This document shows, in pieces, positions 31,046 to 41,410 of a DNA stretch of 64,000 nucleotides. Where the stretch lies: the NCBI GenBank assembly GCA_930367215.1, contig OV884059.1, forward strand, positions 61,227,393-61,291,392, given 5' to 3'. The DNA comes from Pollenia angustigena. Lineage: Eukaryota > Arthropoda > Insecta > Diptera > Polleniidae. Made by a program: the position numbers and the translations under genes. Position 1 is the first letter of the stretch, and every line of letters starts with the position of its first letter. The notes under the pieces were generated by a model. It saw only the letters and a list, made by a program, of their open reading frames with translations. It had not been told where the DNA came from and did no database searches.

Positions 31046-33985
31046 TTACACAGCAGATTCAAAATTTCTGCCTTGGTCAGAGTGTAATTCTATTGGAACT
31101 CCGTAGCGGCACACCCAGTTATTCAAAAATACGTCCACAACGGTTTTGGCTTCTTGATTTGGGATGGCATACACCTCTGGCCATTTACTAAAGTAATCGA
31201 TAACAACTAACACATAACGGTTGCCGGCATCACTCACAGGAAAAGGTCCGGCTATATCCATTGCGATTCGCTCGAATGTGGCACCCGAATTGTACTGTTG
31301 AAGCGGTCCCCGACTTCTCCTTGTTGGTCCTTTGGCGGCAATGCATTGGGTGCAATTTGATATCCAATCGGCCACAGCTTGTTGGCACCAAACCCAGTAG
31401 AAACGTTGTTTTAATTTTTCTAGTATTTTTGTTACGCCAAGATGGCCACCACTTGGACCATTATGGAATTCATTTAAAACTTCATGTACTTTTGACGATG
31501 GCACTACAATGAGGTTACGAACTGATTTTCCATCGGCACTTTCCCATGCTCGGTACAGGCAGCCATTTATCAACTGTAGGCTGTTCCATAGGGCCCAGTA
31601 GGCTTTTGTTAGGGGACTTTCAGATGATATTTCGTTTCGATTCGGCCTTCTGCCTTCTTCTTTGGCCATCATTACTTTATCTAATATAGGGTCAGCTTTC
31701 TGTGCCATTGACCAGTCTTCGTTGGACTCTATTTGCAGTAGGCGAACTTCACAGTTGTATTCCTTTCCTTCAGCCTTTACACAATGCTTGCATTCCAGTT
31801 TGCAGGGTCGTCTTGATAGAGCATCCGCATTGCCATGTTTTCCACCTTTTCTGTGCTCAATGGTAAAATCATAAATTTGTAGGCGCTCAATCCAGCGAGC
31901 TATCTGACCTTCCGGATTCTTGAATTGCAGCAACCACCTTAGTGCAGAATGGTCTGTTCTTAACTCAAAATGTTGACCATACAAATACTTGTGGAAATGT
32001 TTTACGCACTCTAGTACTGCCAGAAGCTCTCTTCGCGTCACGCAGTAATTTCTCTCAGGCTTCGAAAGTATTCGGCTGTAATAGCCCACGACTCGCTCTA
32101 CGCCATCGACCACTTGGGAAAGCACACCTCCAATTCCGTATCCGCTCGCATCGGTATCAAGCACAAATTTCTCTCCAGTAATGGGGTAAGCCAAAATTGG
32201 TGCTGAGCACAACAATTCCTTTAGTTTCTGAAATGCTGTTTCCTGTGCTTCACTCCAGATGTATTCTTGCGCCTTTTTAGTCAATTCGTGTAAACTTGCA
32301 GCAATATTTGCAAAGTTTGGCACAAAGCGCCTGTAGTATGTACATAGGCCTAGAAAACTGCGTAATTCATGAATATTTTTCGGGCGTGGCCAATCCATTA
32401 CAGCTTTTATTTTATCGTCGTCCGTTGAGATGCCTTTGGAGGTTACACGATGTCCCAGGTATTTTACTTCCTTCTGGAACAGTGAGCATTTCTTAGCATT
32501 TAGTTTTAGCCCTGCCATTGATATACGTTTCATCACCTCTTCTAGGTTTTTCAGGTGTTTATCAAATGTTTTCCCCATTACAATAATGTCGTCAAGGTAC
32601 ACCAAACATGTCTTTCGGTGAAGACCTTTTAACACCTGCTCCATTAAACGCTCGAATGTAGCCGGAGCATTGCAGAGTCCAAATGGCATCACATTAAACT
32701 GCCATAACCCATCACTTGCGCTAAACGCAGTTTTCTCCTTATCATTTTCCGCAATTTCCACTTGCCAATAACCGCTCTGCAAATCCAATGTAGTAAACCA
32801 TTCCGTTCCGGCTAACGTGTCCAAGGTATCATCAATTCTAGGCAATGGATAACTATCTTTTTTCGTGACGTCATTCAGTTTTCGGTAATCTACGCAGAAT
32901 CTGGTACTCCCATCTTTCTTTTTCACCAAAACCACTGGTGAGCTCCAAGGACTTGACGATGGTTTAATAACTCCGTTCTTTTCCATCTCGCTAACTAGCT
33001 CTTTTACTTCATTGCGCTTTGCTAGAGGAATGCTTCTTGGCGCCTGTTTTATTGGCTTAGCTTCGCCTGTGTTGATTTCGTGTTTCACGATTGACGTTCT
33101 GCCTTGGTTTTGACCTTTCAAAGCGAATGCAGAGGCATATTTTCTTAGTAGTTGTTTGGCCTTATTTTTGCAAGGCGGTGTTAGCTTTTCGGTCCATTTT
33201 CGCACATGTTCCTCTAGTGGCAGGTGGTCTTTGCTAATTCTCCTGGCTACGCCTTGATGCTGCTCGCAATTAATTACTGCCTCTGTTGAAGTACATTGTC
33301 CAATCTTGAAGTTCTGCGTAAGGACTTTTTCACTGCTGGATAAATTTAATACTCTCACAGGAACTAGACCCTTGCTGGGTTTTACGAGGGCATTCGCTGT
33401 TACGATATCTCCTTTACCTTCTGCTGGCTCTACCACCCATAAACTGTTGTCCTCACAATCTCCCTCCATTCGCGCCCATACTAAGATTTCTGATTTGGGT
33501 GGCAGTTTTTCACGTTGAAGGGTGATTAGCTGTCTTACATGGGCCTTGGTTTCGTATCCAACTTCAAGGGGTATTTCCGCATCACGCCAATACATAATTT
33601 GCTGACCCATATCCAAATGAATACCATGTTCAATCATGAAATCTGCGCCAATGATTACCTCGTCTATAATATCAGCCACAATAAATACGTGATGGGCGAT
33701 TGCATTGGCCATACTTAATTTTGCTTTTACTTTTCCATAGACAGTGGCAGACTCGCCTGTAGCTGTTCGCAGACTTACCCCGCTTAGTGGTTCGATTGAT
33801 TTTTGTATTAAATCGGGCCTTATAATGGAATGTGATGCCCCAGTGTCCACAGTAAGAATGCGTTTTTGACCATTAATGTAACCACAAGCAGTAAGATTCC
33901 TGTTACTCCTTTGCACTACTGATATAGAGATTGTGGGGCCCTCAGATGTGGAAGCTAGCCCATGCCCCGCGGTGCTAGCTATTTT
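31046..33985 (-). pseudogene. Pol: protease, reverse transcriptase, RNase H, integrase (stop-interrupted)
   Basis: The frame is entered by -1 slippage at the gag end and runs to a premature TAA at 31048-31046. Counting from the GTG codon at 33916: the protease DTGASHSII lies at about residues 24-32; RT has FCVDYRKLN (340), TLDLQSGYWQ (376), MPFGLCNAPATF (410) and the catalytic YLDD at 440-443; RNase H has LDTDASGYG (588), RRELLAVLE (628) and TDHSALRW (654); integrase has the zinc-binding HNGPSGGHLG/CTQC pair (818-858), then the core MDIAG (887) and HSDQG (945). All catalytic residues visible in this part are intact. The final Glu lies beyond the stop. Confidence 0.95.
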
Positions 33986-33994
33986 TAGTTTAAA
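33935..33994 (-). promoter_or_regulatory. -1 ribosomal frameshift signal between gag and pol
   Basis: The heptamer TTTAAAC (33994-33988) lies in gag phase as T TTA AAC, directly before the gag TAA. Slipping one base back gives TTT AAA CTA, exactly the open pol frame. After a 7-nt spacer, AGCTAGC (33980-33974) can pair with GCTAGCT (33959-33953). The loop word GGGGC (33968-33964) can pair with GCCCC (33939-33935) downstream, giving an H-type pseudoknot. Heptamer, spacing and structure all fit known -1 signals. Confidence 0.85.
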
Positions 33995-35430
33995 GGTGAC
34001 TCTTGTGCCACCTGGTGACTAGCACGTTGGTTGTTTCCTGGTGGCGAGGAAGATCTCGATCGTCGTCTTGGTGCTTTGCAGTTTCGCTGAATATGGCCAG
34101 TTTTACCGCAGTTATAGCATTTTACTTTGTTTTTACTTTGCTTCTCGCCCAAAGCCTGCAAAACTGCCTCCTTCATGCTTCTCATTTCCTTTAAAATATC
34201 TCCTTCGTCTTCGGCTGTTATATCGATCTTGCGCACCTTGCACATATGCGGTTTTGAAATTATTCTAGCGGTTTCTTGTGCTAGGGCAAATGATACCGTT
34301 TCTGCAAATGATGGCCTCTGTGATGCACATACCGCTAGTTTTACATCAGCATCCCGTATACCGTTTACAAATGCCTCGGTCTTAAAATGATCTAGCAATG
34401 GATGACTTTCACCTGGATAAATAAGCTGCACCAAGCGCTCAATCTCTAATGCGAAATCCTGTAGCGTCTCGTTTGGCTTTTGTACTCTACCCCGTAATTC
34501 CATTCTGAATATTTCTTTTCTATGTTCACCACCATACTTGCGTTGCAGTGCTACCATAATGTCATCATAATTATTTCTGCAACTTACTGGTACACTTTCT
34601 AGAATTTCAGCCGCAGTTCCTTTTAAAGCCAGAATCAGCTCTATGGCTTTTTCTTCATTGTTCCAAGCATTTTTATTGGCAACTGTGTCAAACTGGAACT
34701 TAAACACATTCAATGGTGAGCTGCCGTCAAAACTTGGAGCTCTTATTCTATTCGAGACTTCTGGAAAAACTCGCACCACTCCCTCTTGGCACTGAAGACT
34801 ATTTACTCTTTCTTCCAGATGATGAAGTTTTCCATCAAAATCCGTGACTTGTGTTTTTACATCAGTGACTTGTGTTTTTACATCAGACAATTCTATTTCC
34901 ATATCGTCTACTCTTTCGTTTATAACAGTAGAAATCTCTTGAAGCTTCTCAAGTTTGTCATTAGTAGCCTGAAGTTTCTCGTTTGTCACTTTAGAATTTT
35001 CTTGAATTTCGGCTAAGATGGTGCTTGAATTTTCTTTTACCATCCTCTCAATGTTTTTAGAATTTTCTGCTAGGATAGCGTTTGAATTTTCTTTTACCAA
35101 CTTCTCCATGTTTTTAGAATTTTCTTCCATTTTTCTAGAATTTTCTTCCATTTTTCTAGAATTTTCTTCCATTTTTTTAGAAGTTTCTGCCGACATTTTT
35201 TCCATTTTCTCCATCATAGCAGCAAACATTGCACCAAGATCCATGTTGCTTGTTACTGCACGGGTAGCAACTTCTATTTCTTCAAATTCATAAGTTGCGA
35301 TGTCAATATTGCGTCGCTTAAATTCATCGATTAATCTTTTCTGCAACTCAGCTTTATTTCCTGCAGTAGGCAGATCCAACTTGCCCAACTCTTTCTTGAG
35401 CTGTTCAACTTTTAGCTCCTCGAATTTCAT
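33985..35430 (-). CDS. Gag of the Ty3/gypsy element, with an N-terminal SAP domain
   Basis: 481 residues. Residues 1-45 (LKVEQLKKELGKLDLPTAG, then NKAELQKRL) match the SAP helix-extended loop-helix DNA/chromatin-binding motif. Residues about 75-200 are a coiled coil with tandem heptads (MEENSRK three times, then KENSNAILAENSKN-like units). The middle carries the capsid-like retroviral Gag segment (RAPSFDGSSPLNVFKFQF; ETLQDFALEIERLVQLIYPG). A CCHC knuckle, CYNCGKTGHIQRNC, lies near residue 440, followed by an Arg/Ser-rich tail. The ATG at 35430 is the first after the primer site. The frame is intact. Confidence 0.93.
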   Translation of the reverse strand: MKFEELKVEQLKKELGKLDLPTAGNKAELQKRLIDEFKRRNIDIATYEFEEIEVATRAVTSNMDLGAMFAAMMEKMEKMSAETSKKMEENSRKMEENSRKMEENSKNMEKLVKENSNAILAENSKNIERMVKENSSTILAEIQENSKVTNEKLQATNDKLEKLQEISTVINERVDDMEIELSDVKTQVTDVKTQVTDFDGKLHHLEERVNSLQCQEGVVRVFPEVSNRIRAPSFDGSSPLNVFKFQFDTVANKNAWNNEEKAIELILALKGTAAEILESVPVSCRNNYDDIMVALQRKYGGEHRKEIFRMELRGRVQKPNETLQDFALEIERLVQLIYPGESHPLLDHFKTEAFVNGIRDADVKLAVCASQRPSFAETVSFALAQETARIISKPHMCKVRKIDITAEDEGDILKEMRSMKEAVLQALGEKQSKNKVKCYNCGKTGHIQRNCKAPRRRSRSSSPPGNNQRASHQVAQESPLN

Positions 35431-35505
35431 TGTTGTTTGTATAGTTTTTTTTTATCCTTTTTTTTTATTTGTTTATTTATTTTTTTTTTTTTTTTATTGC
35501 AATTT

Positions 35506-35521
35506 CACTTCTGACACCAAT
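35506..35521 (-). other. Primer binding site complementary to a tRNA-Leu 3' end
   Basis: Read on the minus strand just inside the 5' LTR: TTGGTGTCAGAAGTG. Its complement CACTTCTGACACCA has the form of a tRNA-Leu acceptor end with CCA. Confidence 0.7.
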
Positions 35522-35921
35522 GGTTACGTTTTTCCTTTAATAAACGCGTTTGAGTTCTTTTAATTGCAAATCCGAATAAAAACACACACTTATTCAACTT
35601 AACAAACTTTATTGAAATTAATTATTTTGTTCACAATTGTTAGTTACGAGTTTTTCAAAACAGACTAAACTAATTTTACATGAGTCACCCCTTTTTATAT
35701 TTCATAATTATTTCTAGATTTTTCCTGAACCTTCCCGTAAAAACTATTTATTATGTTCTATAACCATTTCTAGAAATTACTGGGAAATTTATATAGGAAT
35801 TATTTTTAAAATAACAGTTGTGTTGAAAATTATACATGACAATTTTAAGTAACATAAAACTATAACTTACAAGATAACTTATAACTATAAATAATTCTTA
35901 GATAATTTAACTTTCGTAACA
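35522..35921 (-). repeat. 5' LTR (about 400 bp)
   Basis: It matches the left LTR except for small indels and a few substitutions. The inner boundary reads CGTAACCA rather than CGTAACA, so the exact edge is uncertain by a base or two. Confidence 0.9.
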
Positions 35922-36053
35922 ATATTAAATAATAACTTTATTATTATATCTTAAATATACAGAAAAATTTATATTTTCATTATGACAATAAAAATGTCAT
36001 TATAGTCATTATAGTCAAAAAACATAGTATTTTAATACAAAAACTACACTGCC

Positions 36054-36125
36054 CCGGTAGACTAGCTGGTAGAGAGCTAGTCTATCAGCACCGAGGTTGC
36101 GGGGATCAAATCCCGCCAGAGACAG
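36054..36125 (+). pseudogene. tRNA-like sequence with A-rich tail (possible SINE or retroposed tRNA)
   Basis: TAGACTAGCTGGTAGAG resembles a tRNA D-arm/A box with one deviation, and GGGATCAAATCCC a T-arm/B box with one deviation. A long A-rich stretch follows (36126-36220). Acceptor and anticodon stems do not pair well, so it is not a functional tRNA. Confidence 0.55.
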
Positions 36126-36564
36126 AAAAAAAAAAATAAAAAATAAAATAAAGTTTAATGGAATAAGAAAAAATAAAAATAATTTAAAAAAAAAAAAAAA
36201 ATTAAAAAAAAAATAAAAAAAATTTTACTTTATTGACTTTGTGTAACTAAATATTTTTATAAAAATTTTAAGTATAAAAAAACATATTATTTTTTAGATT
36301 ATAATAGGCTAAATTATAAAGGATTACTTTTGGGACATCTCGAATAAAAACAAGTAAGAGTGCTATATTCGGCTATGCCGAATCTTATATACCCTTCACC
36401 ATGGTTTCGAAAGAACAGAAGTTTATATATACATATATTTAAATTAGGGTAGCCAGATTTTAAATTCGGAAAAACAGTACATTGAATACATAAAAACAGT
36501 ACAATCAAGAAAAAAACAGTACATTTTTTTTGTGGACAACATTACCATTTGTTTTAATAAGTAA

Positions 36565-36679
36565 CCCCCAATTTCACCAAGTTCAGCTATAATAAACTAT
36601 CAGTTCAAGCTGTCAAAACATATTGTAGGCTGGAAGTTAAAGTAATAGTTAGTTTTAACTGAACTTGGTGAAATTGGGG
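36565..36679. mobile_element. MITE of the CCCAATTTCACCAAG family inside the hAT element
   Basis: CCCCCAATTTCACCAAGTTC pairs with GAACTTGGTGAAATTGGGG; TAA is adjacent on both sides. It is closely similar to 14513-14626. Confidence 0.8.
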
Positions 36680-37156
36680 TAAATATTTTAAACTTTTGAT
36701 TGAATATGCAACAACAATTATATAAAGAAAGAAATACACTTAAAATGTGTAACGTCAAAGGAATTATTTCCAGTTTATGGCATTTCATAAATATACATAT
36801 GAAATTACTCCATTTGCGTTTAAAAAGCAAACACCACAAACGAAGCATTTGGCCAGGAAAACCATAACATTGCTGTAAGCCATATAAGAAAGGAGAAAAG
36901 CCTTACTTAGCTCAAAACAATCAACTCATTGATTTTGTAAGTAAGATTTTCTTTAAACATATTCGTATTTAAAGCAATTTTCACTATACACATAGTTGCA
37001 CAAATCATATAGAATTTGAGAAAATCTTTGTTTCCTAATTTAATTTTCCAATTTTAATAATTTATTATTTACGGCTAATTTTACCAAGTTCAGCTATAAT
37101 TAACTATTACTAAAACAATAGGTTTTTTGACTTTTATAATGAAAGTTAATTAAACC

Positions 37157-37390
37157 TGGGGGAAAATTATGGCAGTCGTTATCGAATACTTTTTAGATTC
37201 GAAGGCAATGTTATTTCAGTTGATACTGAACGAATCGTTATTATTTTTTCAGTGTTGTGAAAACTAAAATAAATGCTTTACAATACTAAAAAAATAATTT
37301 CGATCCGTTCAGTATAGACAGAGAGAATTAGAAATAAAATTGCTTTCGAATCGAAAAAGTATTCGATCACGACTGCCATAATTTGCCCCC
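37157..37390. mobile_element. Inner MITE A with GGCAGTCGT...CACGACTGCC arms
   Basis: GGGGGAAAATTATGGCAGTC is mirrored by GACTGCCATAATTTGCCCCC. Internal words AATTTCGATCCGTTCAG and its relatives recur in inner MITE B. Confidence 0.75.
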
Positions 37391-37391
37391 T

Positions 37392-37526
37392 GGGGCCTAA
37401 TTCTGGCAGTCGTGATCGAGTACTTTCTCGATTCGAATGAAATTTTATTTCTAATTCTCTCTGTCTATACTGAACGGATCGAAATTATTTTTTTCGAATC
37501 GATCACGACTGCCAGAATTAGGCCCC
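37392..37526. mobile_element. Inner MITE B, same family, directly abutting A
   Basis: GGGGCCTAATTCTGGCAGTC is mirrored by GACTGCCAGAATTAGGCCCC. It is shorter than A, and its left half matches the right half of A in inverted orientation. Confidence 0.75.
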
Positions 37527-38762
37527 TGAACTTGGTGAAATTGGCCATTAATCTATAAAATCCAAAAAAAATAGTTTGGTTTATTTTTATTTCACAAAAT
37601 CTGAAAATATTTAAAATCACGTGCAATTGAAAACGATGAATATTTTCAAAAAAATTTTTGTAAAAATTAACTTATCTTTTTCTTATTTCAGTAGTTGAGG
37701 TAAAGAAACGTGGTCCTCAAAGGTATTAGGTATTTTTATAAATTTTGAACACGGATAATTTTCCAAATTTGTTTGTTTTCAATTTTACGTGATTTCGATT
37801 TCCAGAACATGCCCGAAAATTAAAAAAGTTCTAAAAATTAACGATAACTGTTTTGGAATAAGTATTTTTTAGTACTTAAAAAAATTTAGATTTTATTTTT
37901 GTCTTTCTCAGGTGTGGAAAGGGAAAGACTATTGGAAGATGTAGCCATAAAATCATAACACGAAAATATACCACTGCTACGAGCCACCCATTATAATTTA
38001 GATTTCTACTGTGTATTTATGAGAAAACAATGACCACAGCGTAAAAACTCTTATTATTTTAGAACTTTTTTTTTTAACACAACATAATTTTTTGTAAGCC
38101 AGTTCTGTTAAATATAGACTGAGCAAAAAAAAAAACAGTACAAAGTGTAAAAAACAGTACATTTGCGTACTGTTTTAGGAGTTGTGCATAAAACAGTACA
38201 ATTGCAAAAAATCAGTACATGTACTGCTTAAAACAGTACGTATGGCAACCCTAATTTAAATATATGTATATATATATATATGTATATTTATAAAATATAT
38301 ATAGTTTAGTTTTATTTAATTATTTGCAAATGATTGCGTGCTATTAAATATATTAAAAGTTTAATTAATATATAGCACGTTAAGTTTTGATCGAATTTCA
38401 GTATTTGGTCATACCGACATCTTAAAGTATAAAATTACCATTTACTTTGGTGATAAAACTTGTAGTCGGGAAGTTCTATGGTTCACGAAAATAGGTATTA
38501 AAAAAAAAACTATATTTTTGACATTACTTTTTTTCTAAGTTTCCGAGTTTTTCTAAAGATTTCCGATATTTTGATATCTAAAACGTATGAATAGGTCATA
38601 ATACAGCTCTAAAATTTTAGCTTTTATAAAAATGTTAATGTTTTTAGTCCTTTTTTGGAGTATTTTGCACATAACTTAACCATTTTTAACCGATTTGGCA
38701 GATTTATATACCAACGTGCTTAAAAATAATATTTCCATTAAATTGGCTTTTAGGCATATATA

Positions 38763-41410
38763 TTAGAGTGGGTCAATTTGTTCGGTCCCAAAAAAAGTGA
38801 CAAAGCGTATAGCAAAATCGTAATCTACGGAAAATTCTAAGAACTTTTCCTAAAGAAACCATGGTTCGAAAATCAAAATCGAGCTTCCGGTTTTTGACTT
38901 GAAAGTTTGGTGCTCAGGAAATCTGAAAAAAATAATACTTTTTTGGAAATATTTATTGCAATTGGTGAATAGTTGGCCTGTGTCGCTTGCTTAAAGGAAA
39001 TTTTCTCAGCTTTCTATATCTGTGCTCATTTTTAGACAATTCTGTACATAAATAATTGGTTAGGAGATTTTTGTCAAAATGTTCAGAGTCAAGCTGGTAA
39101 AATAAAAAAAAAATTTTTTTTTTTTTTTTTAACCCAATTTTCAATTCACTACCTTTTAAAAAAAGAAACTAAATGAAAAAAAAAAATAAAATAAAGTTAC
39201 CCAAAAAAAATTTTTCTCATTTTGCGAAGCACTAATGGTAGTTAGGTACATTTAAAAAATAAGCGCAATGTTATGCGCAACGCAATAAGACATACAGAAA
39301 TGCAGTAAATTATGCAAGTGAAAGAACTCTCAACAACTTAAAAAAAATAACATTTCAAGTGCTACGGCATTCCCTTACTACGAAGCAGGCTTTTAAGGGA
39401 GAATACTAAAAAATAACTGTATCAGTGTGTAAAGCTGATCGTTACATCTAACAATTTTTATATGCTTTATGTGTCATAATTGTATTGTTTCAAAGTGGGA
39501 ACTCGCCATATAAAACTCATGTCTTCCTTACAAACCTGCTTCGTTCGAAGCTCCATTTTTTATTGGGTAACGACTTCAATAAAAATGTATTTAAAAGAAA
39601 AAATGCATTACATCCTGGGTCACAAGGCCCAACATAACCTTTAAACCATAACAGCACTTATTAAGTTATGCGCTTAATACGAGTTTTTGTACATTTTTTA
39701 AATATTGATGGCTATTCTTGAAAAAGCGTCATAAAAGTGAAAATTTTTATTAAAAAAAATTATTTTTGTTTACCATTCATTTCTAAAATCGAATAAACGT
39801 GAGAATTTGTACTTTAAATTGTGTGAACGATAGAATTACAAAGTTTTCAGTTTCTCATTACCTATTTATTTTTTGTTTTTAAATTATGGCCCTTATTATG
39901 TAAAACGCAACGCCAAAGAATTACATTGAAAACAAAACAAATTCATAAATATTTTGTAATTTTGTTGTTGCTTTCTACAAAAATGCATGTACCGTTTTCA
40001 AATTTTCAACGCCACAAGTAATGAGGCGTTTGAAATTTTAAAACGTAGAAAGCACCAACAAAATTACAAAATATTTATGAATTTGTTTTTGCTTTCAATG
40101 TAATTCTTTGGCGTAACGTTGCGAATTATATAATAAGGGCCTACACCATTTCCAATTGTATTTCAGAAATTTCCAATTTAACTTAAAAAATTTCCAATTG
40201 TAACTTCTGAAAGTGTCCAATTGTATTTCAGAAATTTCTGTTTTTATAGCTAATACAATTTTTTAAATTGGAAATGGACGATAGCAATTTGTCTGACCCG
40301 CCATTTACTACAAGCATCTACCGTTTACTGATCTAGGGTTACCGGCACATATTCAGGGAACTGAGCGATTTGTACAATTGCTTACCAATGTTTCCCACGT
40401 GCCATAGAATGTAATCGAGATGATATTTTTCAGTTACTTTTAAAAGGCGCAACAGAATACCACGAATGGATAGAAAAAAAGACATTGTATGTAAATTACA
40501 GATATAGGCCGAAATTAAATTTATTTACCCCCGGCTTGGCCAGTATTTTTTTATAAATTTTTTATTTTTATTTTAATCGGTTCGTTTTTTTAAGTTATGA
40601 ATTTTCCAAAAAATTGCGTTTTAATAAAAAATAGAATAATAATAAAAATATTTATTTTTTAATTTTTTTATTTTCAGTTTTTGCTTAAATGTTATTTAAA
40701 GAAATTTTCGTTTAATTAAGTTTTGATTAATCAATTCTATGGCATTTTGACAAAACATCTTAAGTCAAAATTAAAAAGTTGAAAAAATTGTGCTAATCGT
40801 ACTAATTTTCATTAAAAAACATTTTTGCTTACGTTTTTAAAATTTTATATTATGAACAAAATTTTTCTTTAATTTCGGTTTATTTTATTTTTTAACAAAA
40901 ATGCTTTTTTTCACCGAGATTTTTTAAAATCTTTTTTGCTCTCTTATCTCCACTTAAGATGTTTTGTCAAAATGCCGCAGAATTATTTTATTTTAATCAA
41001 CTTTGGATTAAAATTTAGTTAAATTATTTTATTTAACTTTTATGTTTCAAAATTGTAACAGTTTTAGGTTTCTTATTAGGTTGACTATGATTATTTTGAC
41101 AAAAACCTCTTAACCAATTATTGATGTACAGATTTTTCTAAAAATGAGCACAGATATAGAAAGCTGAGAGAATTTTCTTTTAAACAAGCCCTCTTTCAGC
41201 GATACAGTCCAACTATTCACCAATTTCAATAAATATTTCCAAAAAAGTATTATTTTTTTCAAATTTCCTGAGCACCAAATTTTCAAGTCAAAAACCGGAA
41301 GCTCGATTTTAATTTTAGAACCATGGTTTCTTTAGGAAAAGTTCTTAGAATTGTGCGTAGATTACGATTTTGCTATACGCTTGGTGGGCAAAAAAATTGA
41401 CCCACTCTAA
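38763..41410. mobile_element. 2.65 kb element with terminal inverted repeats of about 330 bp
   Basis: The ends are TTAGAGTGGGTCAATTT and AAATTGACCCACTCTAA, next to (TA)n on both sides. Complementarity runs inward for several hundred bases: GAAACCATGGTTCGAAAATC with its diverged partner near 41320, AGCTTCCGGTTTTTGACTTG with its partner near 41290, and CTTTCTATATCTGTGCTCAT with its partner near 41150. The interior is non-coding and holds a hairpin MITE. I cannot assign a superfamily. Confidence 0.75.
39888..40141. mobile_element. 254-bp hairpin MITE with GGCCCTTATTAT ends
   Basis: GGCCCTTATTATGTAAAACG pairs with a slightly diverged complement ending TAATAAGGGCC. The arms, including CAAATTCATAAATATTTTG and its exact partner CAAAATATTTATGAATTTG, continue to a short loop near 40010. 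The GGCCC end resembles Harbinger MITEs, but a clean TWA duplication was not seen. Confidence 0.75.

Larger units (their letters stand above)
29976..35921 (-). mobile_element. Ty3/gypsy LTR retrotransposon, nearly complete, TSD ATAT
   Basis: Two LTRs of about 400 bp flank gag and pol on the minus strand, with ATAT at 29972-29975 and 35922-35925. The order is 5' LTR (right), tRNA-Leu primer site, gag, -1 frameshift signal, pol, purine-rich tract and 3' LTR (left). There is no env-like frame after pol. The LTRs differ mainly by a few small indels, so insertion is fairly recent, but two in-frame stops in pol make this copy defective. The tRNA-Leu primer would fit the mdg3/micropia-like group; this is inference. 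Confidence 0.95.
37072..37546. mobile_element. MITE of the CCCAATTTCACCAAG family, split by two inner MITEs
   Basis: The left part (CGGCTAATTTTACCAAGTTC to about 37156) and the right part (GAACTTGGTGAAATTGGCC, 37528-37546) are the ends of one element. The middle is filled by the two CGATCACGACTGCC-type elements. Confidence 0.7.
36445..38253. mobile_element. hAT non-autonomous transposon, 1809 bp, 8-bp TSD ATTTAAAT
   Basis: The ends are TAGGGTAGCCA and TGGCAACCCTA, flanked by ATTTAAAT at 36437-36444 and 38254-38261. The word AAACAGTAC recurs at least four times near the left end and at least five times near the right, a typical hAT subterminal repeat. It carries several nested MITEs. No transposase frame. 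Confidence 0.92.
36346..38762 (+). mobile_element. Family Z (mini-me/Helentron-like), plus orientation, broken by a hAT insertion
   Basis: It starts ACAAGTAAGAGTGC, then the hairpin TTCGGCTATGCCGAA, then TATACCCTTCACCA, as in the complete copy at 43868. The hAT element 36445-38253 interrupts it. After that, diverged core blocks continue (GATTTGGCAGATTTATATAC near 38694) to the edge of the next element. The (GTCY)n end is missing. Confidence 0.7.

Noticed and set aside
31261..35563. Several plus-strand frames opposite gag and pol
   Set aside because: They are shadows of the minus-strand gypsy genes.
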